Numbered from the stretch's first letter, positions 1-12,396 are shown. The stretch is 64,000 nucleotides of DNA from Vigna angularis (GCF_016808095.1 NC_068970.1:40707630-40771629), one strand, 5' to 3'. A program made the numbers and translations. The notes: generated by a model from the letters alone, not told the origin.

Positions 1-1615
1 GAAATGAATCTATAATAGATGTATGATCTTGATTATGTAGGATATGTTACTTATTACTATAAATATGATATGAACAATGGTGTGCATAAGTATTGTGTTG
101 TATGACGGTGGAAGGTTATGAATCTCTAGGTTGGTATTGGTGTTGGTCGGACTATCGCCGTTGAAGGCAACGTTTGTAGGCACCAAACTTTAGGCGTTTT
201 GGAAACAACGTGCTTGGATACCTTCATCGGAGGTGCTTTGTGAAGGTTGCCTCCTTTGTTTTGGGTAATTCACTTTTTTGTGTTTGGATTGGTTTAGTTA
301 GTTTAAATTTGTTTGGGCATTTATGGGTTTATTGTGTTATTTGGTGGTATGGTTTAGTGTGGCATGAAGTTTTCTAGAACATATAGTGGTTGATGTGGTT
401 TTTGTGAGGAAAGTTTGAATTTTTTTTGGTTTGTAAGAGTGAACTAGATGATTGACCGACTTATAAGTCTGAGTTTGGAAAGAATAGAGGGCTTGTATGC
501 AAATTTGTGCTATATGTTTTCTCTAAACTCTTGGATGATGTTTTGAAATTAGTGGAATTCTGGTTCCTTACTGATAAATGATAAGTTTGAGATTCAAATC
601 TCTTCTAAATGCCATAAGACCGTGAGTAAATGATAAGCATGAGGTCCTACACCATTTGATATTGGATAACTTTAGAAATCTTTGGTCATATGGGCCATGG
701 TATTATTGGTCTAGTTAATACAACTTGCCTTATGGTGTTTGACCATACTTTCGGTGGAAATTTTCTCAAGCTACTGTCCAGCTCCTTATTTCAATTTAGT
801 GTGTAAAGCCAAAATAAATGCATAATTCAGATTTAAAATTTCCTTGAGTCTAGAAATTTTTTGCACACTTACGAAAATTTGACACATTAACCATAATTAG
901 CTCAATACTTTAAAATTTATGAATTTATAGTCATTAGAGAGATCTTTGAGTCTACTGTCCAACCCAAAAAGAATTAACTCATTTGGATTTATTGGAGAGA
1001 GTTATAAGCAAATCAATTAGCAAAGGTCATAGCTGAGAATACAGAAAAGCGTGATTAAAATGTTGATCTTAAAATTTTTACTGCAACTAACTCTGTGATC
1101 TAAAAATTACGAGTCTTGTGTCCAAAGAAAGATCTTTGAGTTTAAATTCCAACAAAAACAAGAATCATCTCATTTGGAATTCTGTGAAGAGAGTAATGAG
1201 TAAAATAGTGAGTAAAGGTCATAGCTGAAAATACTGAAAAACGTAATTAAAATGTCGATCGTAAAATGTGTACTGTAGTTGACTCTATTATCTAAAAGTT
1301 ACGAGTCTCGTGTCGAAAGAAAGATCTTGGAGTCTAAATTCCAACAAAACAAGAATAATCTCATTTGGAATTCTGTGGAAAGAGTAATGAGTAAAATAGT
1401 GAGTAAAGGGCATAGCTGAAAATACCGAAAAACGTAATTAAAATGTCGATCTTAAAATTTGTACTGTAGTTGATTCTGTTGTCTAAAAAGTTATGAGTTT
1501 GGTGTCCAAAGAAAGATCTTTGAGTCTAGAATCCAATAAAATAAGAATCAATTCATTCGAAGTTCTGTAAAGATAGTTACGAGTAAAACACTGAACAAAG
1601 GTCAGGGTTGACATC
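1..1615. repeat. Left inverted arm of the ULP-carrying element
   Basis: This arm pairs in reverse complement with 4280-5712. Long stretches match at roughly 90 percent by eye, with small indels. The inner part (about 941-1615) is a tandem array of ~191-bp units, each marked by a gatcttTgagtct motif at 941, 1131, 1323 and 1515. The outer part (1-940) is unique within the arm. Confidence 0.85.
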
Positions 1616-1649
1616 AAATTGACTTGAGATTAGGCTCTTTGATATTAGG

Positions 1650-2116
1650 TTTCTTGCTTCACACAGATCATCTTTGCTTCCTTTCTGGGTGCATTCTGAC
1701 AGAAAGATAAAATTGCTTGAAAGCTTAATCAATGATGATTTGCTTGAAACTGGTAAATCTTCACATGATGAAGTTGAGGATAAAAATGTCCCTGTCTTTG
1801 AAGAATTGGGGGACCAACTAATATGTTAAATAATATTATTTTGTTGTTGGACTTTGTTTGTTGTAGATTTGATTGTGGAGTAATTATTTTGAAAATTATG
1901 GAGTTGTGGGAGGGCATCGAGAAATACGAAGGCAACACAATGCCTAGTTACACAACTGTAAGTTGTAAAAATTTTCATGTTCTGGAACTTTGATAGAAAT
2001 GGTGCATTTTATTGATATGTTGTGCATTTTTGTCTTTGCAGGAGGAACTACAACAAGTTAGGAAGAAGCATGTTTGTGATTGGATTTTGGATGTGGACAA
2101 CGTGGAGAGGGCTTAA
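1650..2116 (+). pseudogene. ULP1-type (C48) cysteine protease fragment carried by the Mutator-like element
   Basis: Three coding blocks have intron-like borders. The first (~1700-1835) encodes RKIKLLESLI followed by an acidic stretch, resembling the strand before the catalytic Asp region of ULP proteases. The second, 1867-1957 after a ttgtag acceptor and before a gtaagt donor, encodes FDCGVIILKIMELWEG, where DCG holds the catalytic cysteine of C48 peptidases. The third, 2042-2116 after a ttgcag acceptor, encodes a terminal segment with RKKHVCDWILDVDN and stops at 2114-2116. Family members remove SUMO/ubiquitin-like tags; copies inside Mutator-like elements are usually of unknown role. The His/Asp part and the N-terminus are not seen, and the first block runs into a stop, so this is called a remnant. 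Confidence 0.65.
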
Positions 2117-2459
2117 GTGTTGCAAGATTTAGGCATTGTGTAGATGTTGTTGAATAGGGTTTTTTGAATTGTTATTGATGATTTGTTTACAACTTTTTCA
2201 ATATATATTCATGATGACTGAATGTACATATTTGTTGTTAAAAATGTTCAAAGAAAAATAATGATTACATTTATTGTTAATGAAATTTGAAGATCATAAT
2301 GATCAATGTTTTAAATGTTTGCACTACAGTCCCCACTAAATTTGGATGTGATTATTTATGAAATCTTGTATGTACAGGGTTCTATGTAGAAACAAATGAT
2401 GAACATAAATTGGGTTAAGTGCCAATAAATGCGTCAACATGAGTTGAATGTCCATTAAG

Positions 2460-3480
2460 TTTGAAGAAAAAACCTTCGCTTGAAATAATAATTGGTTCTA
2501 CATCACTTTTTAGTTGAAAAAATGATATGAAATAAATTAGTCACTCCAAAATAAGTGTCATATTCATAATTGACCTACCTGTGCAAAACTTTTGCTTGAA
2601 GTATCCACTTATTTTTCCTTTGCTACCATTATTGTTTCTCCACCATGAGTTTTACTAAATATGGTTCCTTGGCCATGGAATTGTATATGAATTGCATAAT
2701 AGTTGGTTCCACATCACTTTTTAGTTGAAAAAATGATGTGAAATAAATTAGGCACTCCAAAATGACTGTAATATTCATAGTTGATCTGCATGTGCAAAAC
2801 TTTTGCCTGAAGTGTCCACTTATTTTGTCTTTGCTACCATTGTTGTTTCTGCACCATGAATTTTACTAGATATGGTTCCTTGGCCATGGAATTGTATATG
2901 AATGGCATAATAATTGGTTCCACAACACTTTTAAGTTCAAAAAATGATGAGAAATAAATTAGGAACTCCAAAATGACTGTAATATTCATAGTTGACATGC
3001 CTTTGCAAAATCTTTGCCTGAAGAACCCACTTATTTTGCCTTTGCTACCAATGTTGTTTCTGCACCATGAATTTTACTATATATGGTTCTTTGGCCATGG
3101 AATTGTATATGAATGGCATAATAATTTATTCAACGTCACTTTAAGTTCAAAAAATGATGAGAAATAAATTAGGCACTCCAAAATGACTATAATATTCATA
3201 GTTGACCTGTCTGTGCAAAACCTTTGCCTGAAATACCCACTTATTTTGCCTTTGCTACCATTGTTGTTTCTGCACCATGAATTTTACTATATATGGTTCC
3301 TTGGGAATGGAATTGTATATGAATGGCATAATAATTGGTTCCACAACACTTTTAAGTTCAAAAAAATGATGAGAAATAAATTAGGTACTTCAAAATGAGT
3401 GACATCTTCCTAGTTGACTTGCATGTGAAAAACCTTTGCCTGAATTAACCACTTATTTGGCCTTTGCTACCATTGAATTT
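2460..3480. repeat. Tandem array of ~211-bp units, about five copies
   Basis: Units are phased by aatgactgtaatattcatag at about 2551, 2762, 2973, 3183 and 3395, giving spacings of 210-212 bp. Each unit contains tttgctaccattgttgtttc and ccatggaattgtatatgaat. Two neighbouring units keep an open frame, giving near-identical 64- and 71-residue translations. That is a by-product of the repeat and not evidence of a gene. The array lies in the core of the ULP-carrying element, between the protease remnant and the right arm. Confidence 0.9.
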
Positions 3481-3699
3481 CGTTATACTTTTCCTTTCAT
3501 AATTTAAGGATTAACTCTAATACTTTAATTGATTGTCATCAGAAATAATAATTTTGTTCCATTAATGTGACATTATAATTTAATATTACATTAAAATATT
3601 GAAGGACTTACATAAGGATATTTTAACAACGATACTAAATAAAGAAAATTTCCATTGATATAGGAAGTTTGTCTTTAGACATTAGTCTTTCTTTGCACC

Positions 3700-4001
3700 T
3701 TAACTTGGAACAAGGGATGAGTTACAATGTTTAGAAAGATAACGTTGGCATGAGGGATCGACAAGCTTCCTTAGTATGTCCTCTATTTTGTTGTCTTCAA
3801 TGGGGTTTGGTGTAATGACCGGTATGGACAAAGTATTTATTCGGTTTGTTGGCGTTGCATACAAGCCTTCTAAAAATGCACTGAGCTCAGTTTGTTTCAG
3901 ATGAAGGACGTCCGATGGATCCAATTGGGAATGCTGAAACCAAAAGAAGGTAAGGTGGATGAAAATGATGTTCAACGTAAATAATGTCCCATAAGACCAA
4001 A
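3700..4001 (-). pseudogene. Unrecognised exon-like open segment inside the Mutator-like element
   Basis: On the minus strand a pyrimidine-rich tract ending in tttcag precedes an open segment that begins HSQLDPSDVLHLKQTELSAF. It contains TPTNRINTLSIPVITP and ends at a stop near 3700 after a Cys-rich tail (SCQRYLSKHCNSSL). The composition looks protein-like and is unlike the flanking AT-rich DNA. It runs opposite to the protease remnant. I do not recognise the family. It may be the last exon of a second gene carried by the element or a captured host exon. Confidence 0.35.
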
Positions 4002-4145
4002 CAAAGCACAATTGTATTTTGTGTTGAACAATTCAATTACATGGACTTAAAATGTTAAATTTTGATTGGCATCAATGATGGTTTTAAAGAGCACATTAAA
4101 AAGGTTAATTAAAACACACATGCCAATTGCTTGGGAGACCCTTGG

Positions 4146-4244
4146 CGAGTTCAGTCATATCTGGCTGTTGTTGGTTCTGCTTTAGCATCTTGCGGTTTGC
4201 TACCAGATTCTTTTGTTACTTGTGCTCTCCTGCGTTTGACCTTC
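4146..4244 (-). pseudogene. Short exon-like segment, basic, unrecognised
   Basis: On the minus strand an acceptor-like ttgttttcag is followed by an open segment that starts REKVKRRRAQVTKESG and then reads a Lys/Ala/Pro-rich end to a TGA stop (~4146). About 32 residues are visible. It sits just inside the right arm, upstream in the same orientation of the 3700-4001 segment. It could be a captured exon or chance; no family is recognised. Confidence 0.25.
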
Positions 4245-4279
4245 TCTCGCCTGAAAACAATAAATCTAATTATTTTCAA

Positions 4280-5712
4280 TATTTTCAGCTATGCCCTTTA
4301 CTCACTATATTAGTCATTACTCTTTCCACAAAATTCCAAATGAGATGATTCTTGTTTTGTTGGAATCTAGACTCAAAGATCTTTCTTTGGACACCAGACT
4401 CGTAACTTTTAGACAACAGAGTCAACTGCAGTACAAATTTTAAGATTGGCATTTTAATTACGTTTTTCACTATTTTCAGCTATGACCGTTACTCACTATT
4501 TTACTCATTACTCTCTTCACATAATTCTAAATGAGATGATTCTTGTTTTGTTGGAATCTAGACTCAAATATCTTTCTTTGGACACCAGACTCGTAATTTT
4601 TAGATCACAAAGTTAGCTGCAGTAAAAATTTTAAGATCAGCATTTTAATCACGTTTTTCTGTATTTTTCACTATGACCTTTGCTGATTGATTTGCTTATA
4701 ACTCTCTCCACATAACTCCAAATGAGTTCATTCTTTTTGGGTTGGATAGTAGACTCAAAGATCTCTCTAATGACTATAAATTCATAAACTTTAAAGCATT
4801 GAGCTAATTATGGTTAATTTTTCAAATTTTCGTAAGTGTACACAAAATTTCTAGACTCAAGGAAATTTTAAATCTGAATTGTGCCTTTATTTTGGCTTTA
4901 CACACTAAATTGAAATAAGGAGCTGGACATTAGCTTGAGAAAATTTCCATCGAAAGTATGGTCAAACACCGTAAGGCAAGTTGTATTAACTAGACTAATA
5001 ATACCATGGCCCATATCACCAAACATTTCTAAAGTTATGCAATATCAAATGGTGTAGGACCTCATGCTTATCATTTACTCACGGTCCTATGGCATTTAGA
5101 AGAGATTTGAATCTCAAACTTATCATTTATCAGTAAAGAACCAGAATTCCACCAATTTCAAAACATCATCCAAGAGTTTAGAGAAAACATATAGCACAGA
5201 TTTGCATACAAGCCTTCTATTCTTTCAAAACTCAGACTTACAAGGTATTTATTCGGTCAATCATCTAGTTCACTCTTACAAACCAAAAAAATTCATACTT
5301 TCCTCACAAAAACCACATCAACCACTATATGTTCTAGACAACTTCATGACACACTAAACCATACCACCAAATAACACAACAAACCCATAAATGCCCAAAC
5401 AAATTTAAACAAACTAAACAAACCAAATACAAAAAAATGAATTACCCAAAACAAAGGAGGCAACCTTCACAAAGCACCTCCGATGACGGCAACCAAGTAC
5501 GTTGTTTCCAAAACACCTAAAGTTTGGTGCCTACAAACGTTGCCTTCAACGGAAACAGTCCGACCAACACCAACACCAACCTAGAGATTCATAACCTTCC
5601 ATTGTCATCCAACACAATACTTATGCACACCATTGTTCATATCATATTTATAATAATAAGGAGCATATCCTACATTATCAAGATCATACATCTATTATAG
5701 ATTCATTTCTCT
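4280..5712. repeat. Right inverted arm of the ULP-carrying element
   Basis: This is the reverse complement of the left arm. The same ~191-bp unit is marked by its inverted motif at about 4378, 4570 and 4759, one boundary fewer than on the left. The match runs to the position corresponding to window base 1, so the true arm extends further right than can be paired here. Confidence 0.85.
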
Positions 5713-5769
5713 CAATACAAATAAGCCAACATTTCATGAACACAACGGCTCTCGATGTGAACACAACGA

Positions 5770-6110
5770 AGCAAGATGTGTGGGTGGGAGGAACAATCGC
5801 GAAAATGCCTCTTTTTCCTCCTCCAATGGCACTTCAGCGACACTCCGGTGACAATGGGTGGGTGGGAGGAAGCGCAGGTTTCGCGTACGAACGGCGGCAC
5901 TAGGTGGCTGGGTGGAGGGAAGACGAGGTTTTGCCTAGCACGACGGCACTTCGGTGGCACTCTGGCAGCAATGGGTGGCTGGATGGAGGGAAGACGAGAC
6001 CGTCTAGGTTTCGCATACGAACGACGACACTACGACGACACATACTCCAGCGACAGTGGTGGCTGGGTGGAGGGAAGACGAGTCTCTCTCCTTAGTTTTC
6101 GCACTCAGAG
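5770..6110. repeat. GC-rich degenerate tandem repeat outside the right arm
   Basis: Motifs such as tggctgggtggagggaagac (and variants tgggtgggaggaag, tggctggatggaggg), alternating with acgacggcact blocks, recur about every 75-100 bases. The block is much richer in G+C than its surroundings. Open frames here on both strands (Gly/Trp-rich on plus) come from the repeat. It is probably part of the terminal region of the Mutator-like element. Confidence 0.6.
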
Positions 6111-6249
6111 GTTCTCTCAAATGTTCCTCATATTACAACTCTCAAAATGAGAAAATAAACCCAAAATTTGAAACCTACCCCAATTCTCATTGCCACATCA
6201 TTCTCATATTAAAAACTCATTTTCTACGTATACTACTCACATTTTAACA

Positions 6250-7440
6250 CGTGTCCCGTGTCAAAATATTGTCAAATATTATTGTTAGAGTATCATTTTT
6301 CATTTTCAATTTTTAAAATCTCTTCCACATCTATCCAGCGCAACATGTGACTGTGTCAAAATGTTGTCACATTATTTTTGAATTGTAAAATTCCACATTG
6401 ATCGTCAAAATGTTGTGAAAAATTGATTTCAAATTATCATTATCCAAAATTAATTATAGGAAGAAAAACTCATCCTTGACATCATTAAAAAAAAATTGGA
6501 AGTACAACGAGAAGGTTTGTAGGTGCAAAGAGAGGTCCTGAAACAAATAGATTCCTTCCTCTTGCAGGCAATTAGTTCGATGTTTTCCTCCTCCACCTTC
6601 ATAGTAGATGTCGAACTACAAAAATAACCCTATCTTTTATCTCTTCCACTCTCGCACGTTGTTTTCCTCTTTTCCACTACAACCTCGCTCTTTTTCTTCA
6701 ATCATGAACAACCCCACCCCATATTTCTATCGCCAAAGCTATATTTTTTGAATTGAAGAATCGATGCCGATGATTCAGAGAGTTGCGGCGGTTCTGGCAA
6801 ACCAATCGAGGGACGTTCGGATCCACCGGAAAGGTTCGAGTCTGACCTTTATTATCGCCCTTCTTCACTGTTTCCTTTCATCCCTTCACTGAAATCCAAT
6901 TCAATGATTTTTTTTAATTGTTATTATATTATATTAAAAAAACAGAAAAGTATTGGGGTGTGGTAATTTAGGTGACACCTAATAATCGGATTAAGTGTTC
7001 CCAAAATATCTTAGAATACAAAATCCAGAATTATACATTCTATTTGAATGTTTTCAGATTTAGGAATATTTTCTCCAATACATAATTTAGACCTTTTAAA
7101 AATACATTTTGAATTGTGTTTCAATAGTTATTTCCGGATTCAAAATTGTCTTTTAGAACACACAATCCAACATTAATGATATTTTTACTTTCGTTTTGAA
7201 TTGTAGTTTCTGAAAAGTATTCTCAAATCCAAAATACTTTCTAAAACAATAATCTGAAATATAAATAAAAAATTGTATATTAGATTGTGCATATCAAAAT
7301 ACAAAATGTATTTCAAATTATATTATCCAAAATATATATATTATGTATTACGGAGTGTGCAGTAAAAAAATGTATGAAATTCAGATAAAACAGTTCCCGA
7401 TTGTGAGTTGAGTTGTCTCCATGATAATCCATAACTTAAA
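6250..7440. other. AT-rich intergenic DNA with one tiny possible first exon
   Basis: No gene is recognised. A small plus-strand frame opens at 6763 with MPMIQRVAAVLANQSRDVRI and reaches a possible splice donor (aaag|gttcg) near 6832. It is preceded by a CT-rich stretch (6570-6720) that could be a 5' UTR, but nothing downstream continues it. The rest is AT-rich. Confidence 0.3.
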
Positions 7441-7690
7441 TGAAATTATCCAAAAACAGACTCCCCAAGGAGACGTGCTACCACCCACCACCACTAAGAA
7501 ATTACAATAACACTGAAACACTCATTCCCTATAACTATTACCACAGCAATCACCACCACCTACAACAACAACAACCAGCAACCAATAACAACACTCAATA
7601 CACTCCCACCTCATATAACTATTACCACAGGGGCATTCTAACAATAATCGGGTGCAGGAAGAAATTTCCCCTCCAGCAATAGCTTCGGTA
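7440..7690. repeat. Low-complexity CAA/CCA-rich tract
   Basis: The plus strand is rich in CAA, ACC and CAC triplets and carries two copies of a ctataactattaccaca motif (about 7530 and 7615). It stays open as an Asn/Gln/His/Tyr-rich 80-residue frame, which simple composition explains. It is called a repeat and not a gene. Confidence 0.5.
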
Positions 7691-8302
7691 TAAAATCTTT
7701 ACCCCGTATCCAGACTCAAAGCATCTGTTCATTGACTGCTGGCGAATACGAACTCATCTCCCAAAATACAAATCATCAAATACAGTCACAACGGACAATT
7801 CAGTCAAATATAGCAAAAGGGATTTCAGTGATCAATATTTAAGTTTATGATTTAGTTTAGGGGAAAGTTCGAAAAACGTAACCACCAATGTATTTTAACA
7901 ATTCAGTAAGTAAATAATAAATCTAGTGATACATTGTACTTTTGCTCAAATTGAACTAATAAATCTATAGATACATTTTGCCCTTAGTTATCTTTTAAGT
8001 AATTAAATTATTCCTGTACTTTTTATAATTTTTATTATACAAATTACTTATGCTTCAAGAAAAAAACAGGCATATAACATTGTATATAGGGTGTATAAAT
8101 GTGCTTCAAGAAAAACGCAAGCACAGTGAATAACCCTAGTGGCCACAGCTCTTCATAGCGAAAAGTTATTGTCAACGAATTATTTCATCTCGATTCAGTG
8201 TTCTATATCACCTTTCAAGACGAGTGTTCTGTAATCTTTAAATACTAAGCATTTCGGACACCTGTTAAACAATTACATTTTTAACTTAAAAGAAAGATTT
8301 TA

Positions 8303-8400
8303 CACAGCATAGTATAGAATTATATTAATATTCTGTCGCAACGTTAATAATATACTCAAAACAAAGATTTTACACAGCATAGTATAGAATTATATTTATT
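8303..8400 (+). repeat. Short direct repeat pair
   Basis: The string aaagattttacacagcatag and about 14 following bases occur twice, ~63 bases apart. This is a local duplication in intergenic DNA. Confidence 0.8.
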
Positions 8401-10363
8401 ATACAGAAGACGATTACTTATTTTTTGACATTCTTAAGCTGCCTTACTTAAAAATATACTCAAATGATGGTACATAGAACACAAAAACAAAGTGTATAAA
8501 TTTTTAGGATTACAGTTTTACTTTACTTTTTAATTTCATAATACAAAAGTACCAAATGAACCCGAATCCATTATGCAAATACCAAACCGTCTTCAAAACC
8601 ATTGTCCATTAGTCATAAAAAAAATTTCACCAAAAAACATTTCGATTCTCAAATAAAAAACCATACTAGAAGATTTAAAACATTAATAGAATGATAAATT
8701 TACTTTTAATAAATGCTAACTAGCCTCTAGACACGAAATAAAAAAATTAAAAGCAAAATGGTTAATGCAATATAACCGTTCTATAATTTGCTAATGCGCG
8801 TTCATGATTTTAGAAACGAAAAAAGATGTTACAACTTAACCGATGTTCTCAAGACAAGTTAGAAAGACGTTATGAATTTATTATCATTCAGCGTTGAAGA
8901 TTTTCGATAGAAAAATGATTTTACTTAACCGATTTATAGAGGTGTCACCAACAATTAAATAATTAGGAGATCATTTGATCAAACAAAAAATAAGGAGTTT
9001 GAAATACAAAAACTACCACAAGCCTAAAAGTTTTGACAAACCATAACACTAGGAACAAGCAATTACACTTTAAAATACATTAGAAAAAAGTAGAGGTTTC
9101 ACCTAGTATAGTTTAGATTCCCAATGAACTAACGTTGATCCGTAAAAATATCAACAAAATACATCATGAGACGTTGCATTTTTTTCGCCGTTTTTTCCAT
9201 CCATCCAACCCCCGCCGTCTAGGTACTTAGCAGTCCTAACTTCCACACTTGCCTGTGAACCATGTTATTTTGTATTCCCCGTTTCCTGCTCATTTTTTCT
9301 CTAACTATAACAAAGCAAAGACTATTCAAGCAATTTTTATTTTTCTCTGCCTGTCAAATTCAAGGTCTGCGCTAAGATTTAGTTCAATGTCATCGATATG
9401 TGTACTATTGTAGAGAAGTACCTAAGTTTATGTGAATCCACGAAATCCAGGGCTTTTCCCCACCTTTACTCCCATTCCAACCAAGGATCCACGAAAACTG
9501 TTAATTCACAAATCCATTTTCCAATCCTTCGACATAATCCAAATCTTATTTAACAAAAGATCTACACAATATATAAAATGATTTGTGGGCATGGCAACAT
9601 ATGAAATACAAACCCATCCACACTAAACACAAACCTAATATTTCATACCAAAACCTGCCTTCAACCAATTAAAATAAAACAAAATACATCTTATGCTTAC
9701 AGCATTAGCCATCCAATGATGAAATCCAATAAATTGTGTTGAATGGGAAGTGGATGCTTTACATCTCTTAGCAACCCAATCTCCCAGCTGTACCAATTAA
9801 TAGAATTATCAAATGTACTATAAGCATTGAAAATGCTCAATTCAAGCAGATTTAATGAAACCACAGTAGAAGGTTCTCGTCTTAAATTGAAATTTTTAAA
9901 AAGAAAAACACTGACAATGTTAATGAAAAAATAAATAAAACAAGGGAATGTAAACAAGTGGGGAATTGTTGTTGAATAGGATAAAGTAAACTTGACAACC
10001 CTTTCAAGTGGGGTATTGAATATTAAGAAATCTCAGACAACAGTTAGCCATCAGATTAAATTTCCGCTAGAAAAATTGATTTCATGTTGACTACCCTCTA
10101 ATGGGTACTGGAATATTGGAATATTAAGAAAACTCAGATAACAGATAGCCATTAGATCAAATTTCCGCTGGCAAAATTCATTTCAAACTGCCACAATGTA
10201 ATGCAGTGCATGAGTATAGGAATAGAAGTACTTAAAGGAAGATCATTAGACACAATCTTATATTTAAATTATCTAGGACCACTGCAAGATAAATTCTCAA
10301 TTTCTCCACAAAACACACCTGAGTAATTGCTCCTAAATATAATTCAATCAAAACATTTCACCA

Positions 10364-10615
10364 CATTCAGGAAGTCAGTGAATAATTCAATGTTATAATC
10401 TACAATATATCGCATTCTAGTAGAAGGATGGGTGAGGGGGACCATATTATTGATACTAAGAATCAAGAAATTACTACAGCACAGTAACATGACATTGAGG
10501 AAGTTAGTGAATAATTCAATGTTATAATCTACAATATATCGCATTCTAGTAGAAGAATGGGTGAGGGGGACCATATTATTGATACTAAGAATCAAGAAAT
10601 TACTACAGCACAGAA
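10364..10615. repeat. 129-bp tandem duplication
   Basis: Two adjacent copies start near 10364 and 10493, anchored by gaagtcagtgaataattc at 10371 and gaagttagtgaataattc at 10500. They differ at only a few positions, so the duplication is recent. The 83-residue minus-strand frame across it is simply duplicated along with it. Confidence 0.9.
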
Positions 10616-10978
10616 AAAGTAAATAATTCAGATCTTAGAAATCTATAAACACAAAACGGAAAACACATTATAACAAACCAAGTTTTGCTTTGTACCTCTA
10701 GAGAGACTGAAGGAACAACTAATTGAAGTTCTATACTTTAAGATATACTGGTAACCTCCTCAACCTGCTTGCTTTGATACTTGATACTGCAGTGACATTT
10801 GCAGACAAATATCATAAAAAGTTCTTGTACTGATATGATAATAAGATAATTTTTTTGCTAACTTTCCATTTCTTCAATTGACGCATGCGAGCAAACACTA
10901 GAGGGATGAAAGCTGAAATTAGTTGTTTATTTCCTTATCATGGGGGAGATGAAAAATAAACTGTTTGAAAAGGGGGAA

Positions 10979-10992
10979 GGGGGGGGGGGGGG
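10979..10992. repeat. 14-base poly-G run
   Basis: This is an uninterrupted G homopolymer next to another GGGGG block. Such tracts often vary in length or are misread. Confidence 0.9.
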
Positions 10993-12059
10993 ATAGGCTT
11001 AAAATAAAGTAATAAGCATCCAGTAAAAAAACTAAGCTAATTTTATGGAACATCAATAATTGTTCATTGACAATTTGATCTTGCCTCAATACAATTGGTG
11101 TAAAAATGTCAATACAAGAATGCGCCTGTTCAGAACAAGAGCACAAAAACGTTTTCAAACACAGCTGTAAACATCAGAAAACTGTTAGGGGATGATTTCT
11201 AACCAGTAGGAATGACGGAAAAATCTAGACCTGTTTTTCACTTTTATAATGGCTTAGTGTTTACTAAGTTCAAATAGAAATACAGTAGCTCATAAACAAA
11301 GTTAATGCAAAAATATCCCATCATGGCCTACACGTCAAGCACAAGAACCCATGAAATTTTTGGTAACTCAATTCACTTAGATACAAGATTTGGAAACATT
11401 CACCTATCCCAGCAAATAAATTCTTCTATAATAAATCCATTACTTCGGACCCATAAAAATATAGAATGTTTCCTTCTAATAATTAGTTATTGTCCTCATA
11501 TAAATAAGAGGTCACAACCACTTCAAATAAAAAAAATTATCATTGATTCTACTTAAAATTGTTGAATCCACAATAAAATAATTCATACTAGATCACTTCA
11601 TCCACAAAAGTTAGATTTGGGAAAGTCCTTCATAATATATGCCATTGCTGATTTATATAATAAACACCAATAATTTGTTCAGGTAGCAATAAGATGAACA
11701 TAAACAGAACTAAGTACTCTGAACCCTCCATCAACACCAACACACCCACTACCCAAAAAAACAACTAACAATAAAAATCAGTCAAAGAACTAGAATAGCT
11801 TCAAATTCTAGAGATACTGTCTCTCACACATAAAAACATATCCTCATTCCTTAATATCCAAGATATCAAAGGAATGCATTACCTTTTAATGCATAACGTC
11901 ACCCAATTTCTTTGGAAAGATGCACAGAAGGTCCTCTTGCACTTCACACCAACCATCTCTTGCAAACACAATGTTAATATTAAAATAGAAAGAAAAGAGA
12001 TAGCTCCTAGAAAATCCAGTGCTTTAATACTCAAAACCAGATAAAATTTGTTTACAAAT

Positions 12060-12396
12060 ATGCCAATGGAAATATGTTACAAAGTTTCAGCAGACACTGA
12101 CAATTCCTAATTTTAGAAGCCAATAATGCCACACCTCGAGCAGCAAGCTATGTCCCAGATGCATTTCTATATAATGATCAAGCATCAAGAATGTTAACCT
12201 GAAATAAATCTGGTTGCCAGGGAGGTAAAAGAATACATCTTCGCTAAACCAAAATGTTCCTGTTAAAAAACAGCACGAGTGATCGTCTAACAAACATGCT
12301 TCCAACTTCCATTCAGTGCATACCCTCACCTCAAACACTAAAACATTCAGCAGTTTCAGAATGATTATTGAGACACAGCCTTAGCAAGCACCATTC
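12060..12396 (-). other. Probable 3' UTR of the CDKG2-like gene
   Basis: This follows the TAA stop (12397-12399) on the minus strand. A frame crosses it without recognisable protein motifs. It is T-rich, with no clear single polyadenylation signal chosen. The end at ~12060 is a guess. Confidence 0.45.

Larger units (their letters stand above)
1..6250. mobile_element. Large Mutator-like element with long inverted arms, ULP-carrying (left end outside window)
   Basis: The first ~1.6 kb reappears as reverse complement at about 4280-5712. For example, the start of the window (gaaatgaatctataatagat) matches the reverse complement of bases just before 5712. The arms flank a ~2.7 kb core with a decayed ULP1-type protease (1650-2116, plus strand), a 211-bp tandem array (2460-3480) and two possible minus-strand exons (3700-4000, 4150-4240). 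Long arms plus a ULP1-like gene is the known layout of the ULP-carrying Mutator-like class (KAONASHI type in Arabidopsis). No MURA transposase was seen, so the copy is probably non-autonomous. The left end is cut by the window, so the 9-bp target duplication cannot be tested. The right end is placed at ~6250 only because the GC-rich repeat block and a short AT-rich tail end there. Confidence 0.7.
7690..12060. other. AT-rich intergenic DNA, no gene recognised
   Basis: No frame here shows a recognisable motif or a consistent exon chain. Local features are a ~34-bp direct repeat (8303 and 8366), a 129-bp tandem duplication (10364-10615) and a 14-base G run (10979-10992). It lies downstream of the minus-strand kinase gene. 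A few donor-like sites on the minus strand (about 10696 and 11883) raise the possibility of an unrecognised non-coding transcript. Confidence 0.4.

Noticed and set aside
2973..3398. Two similar 64- and 71-residue frames suggesting duplicated small genes
   Set aside because: They are successive units of the 211-bp array; other units are not open.
7440..7682. 80-residue Asn/Gln/His-rich frame
   Set aside because: Low-complexity CAA/CCA tract without motif, acceptor or homologue recognised.
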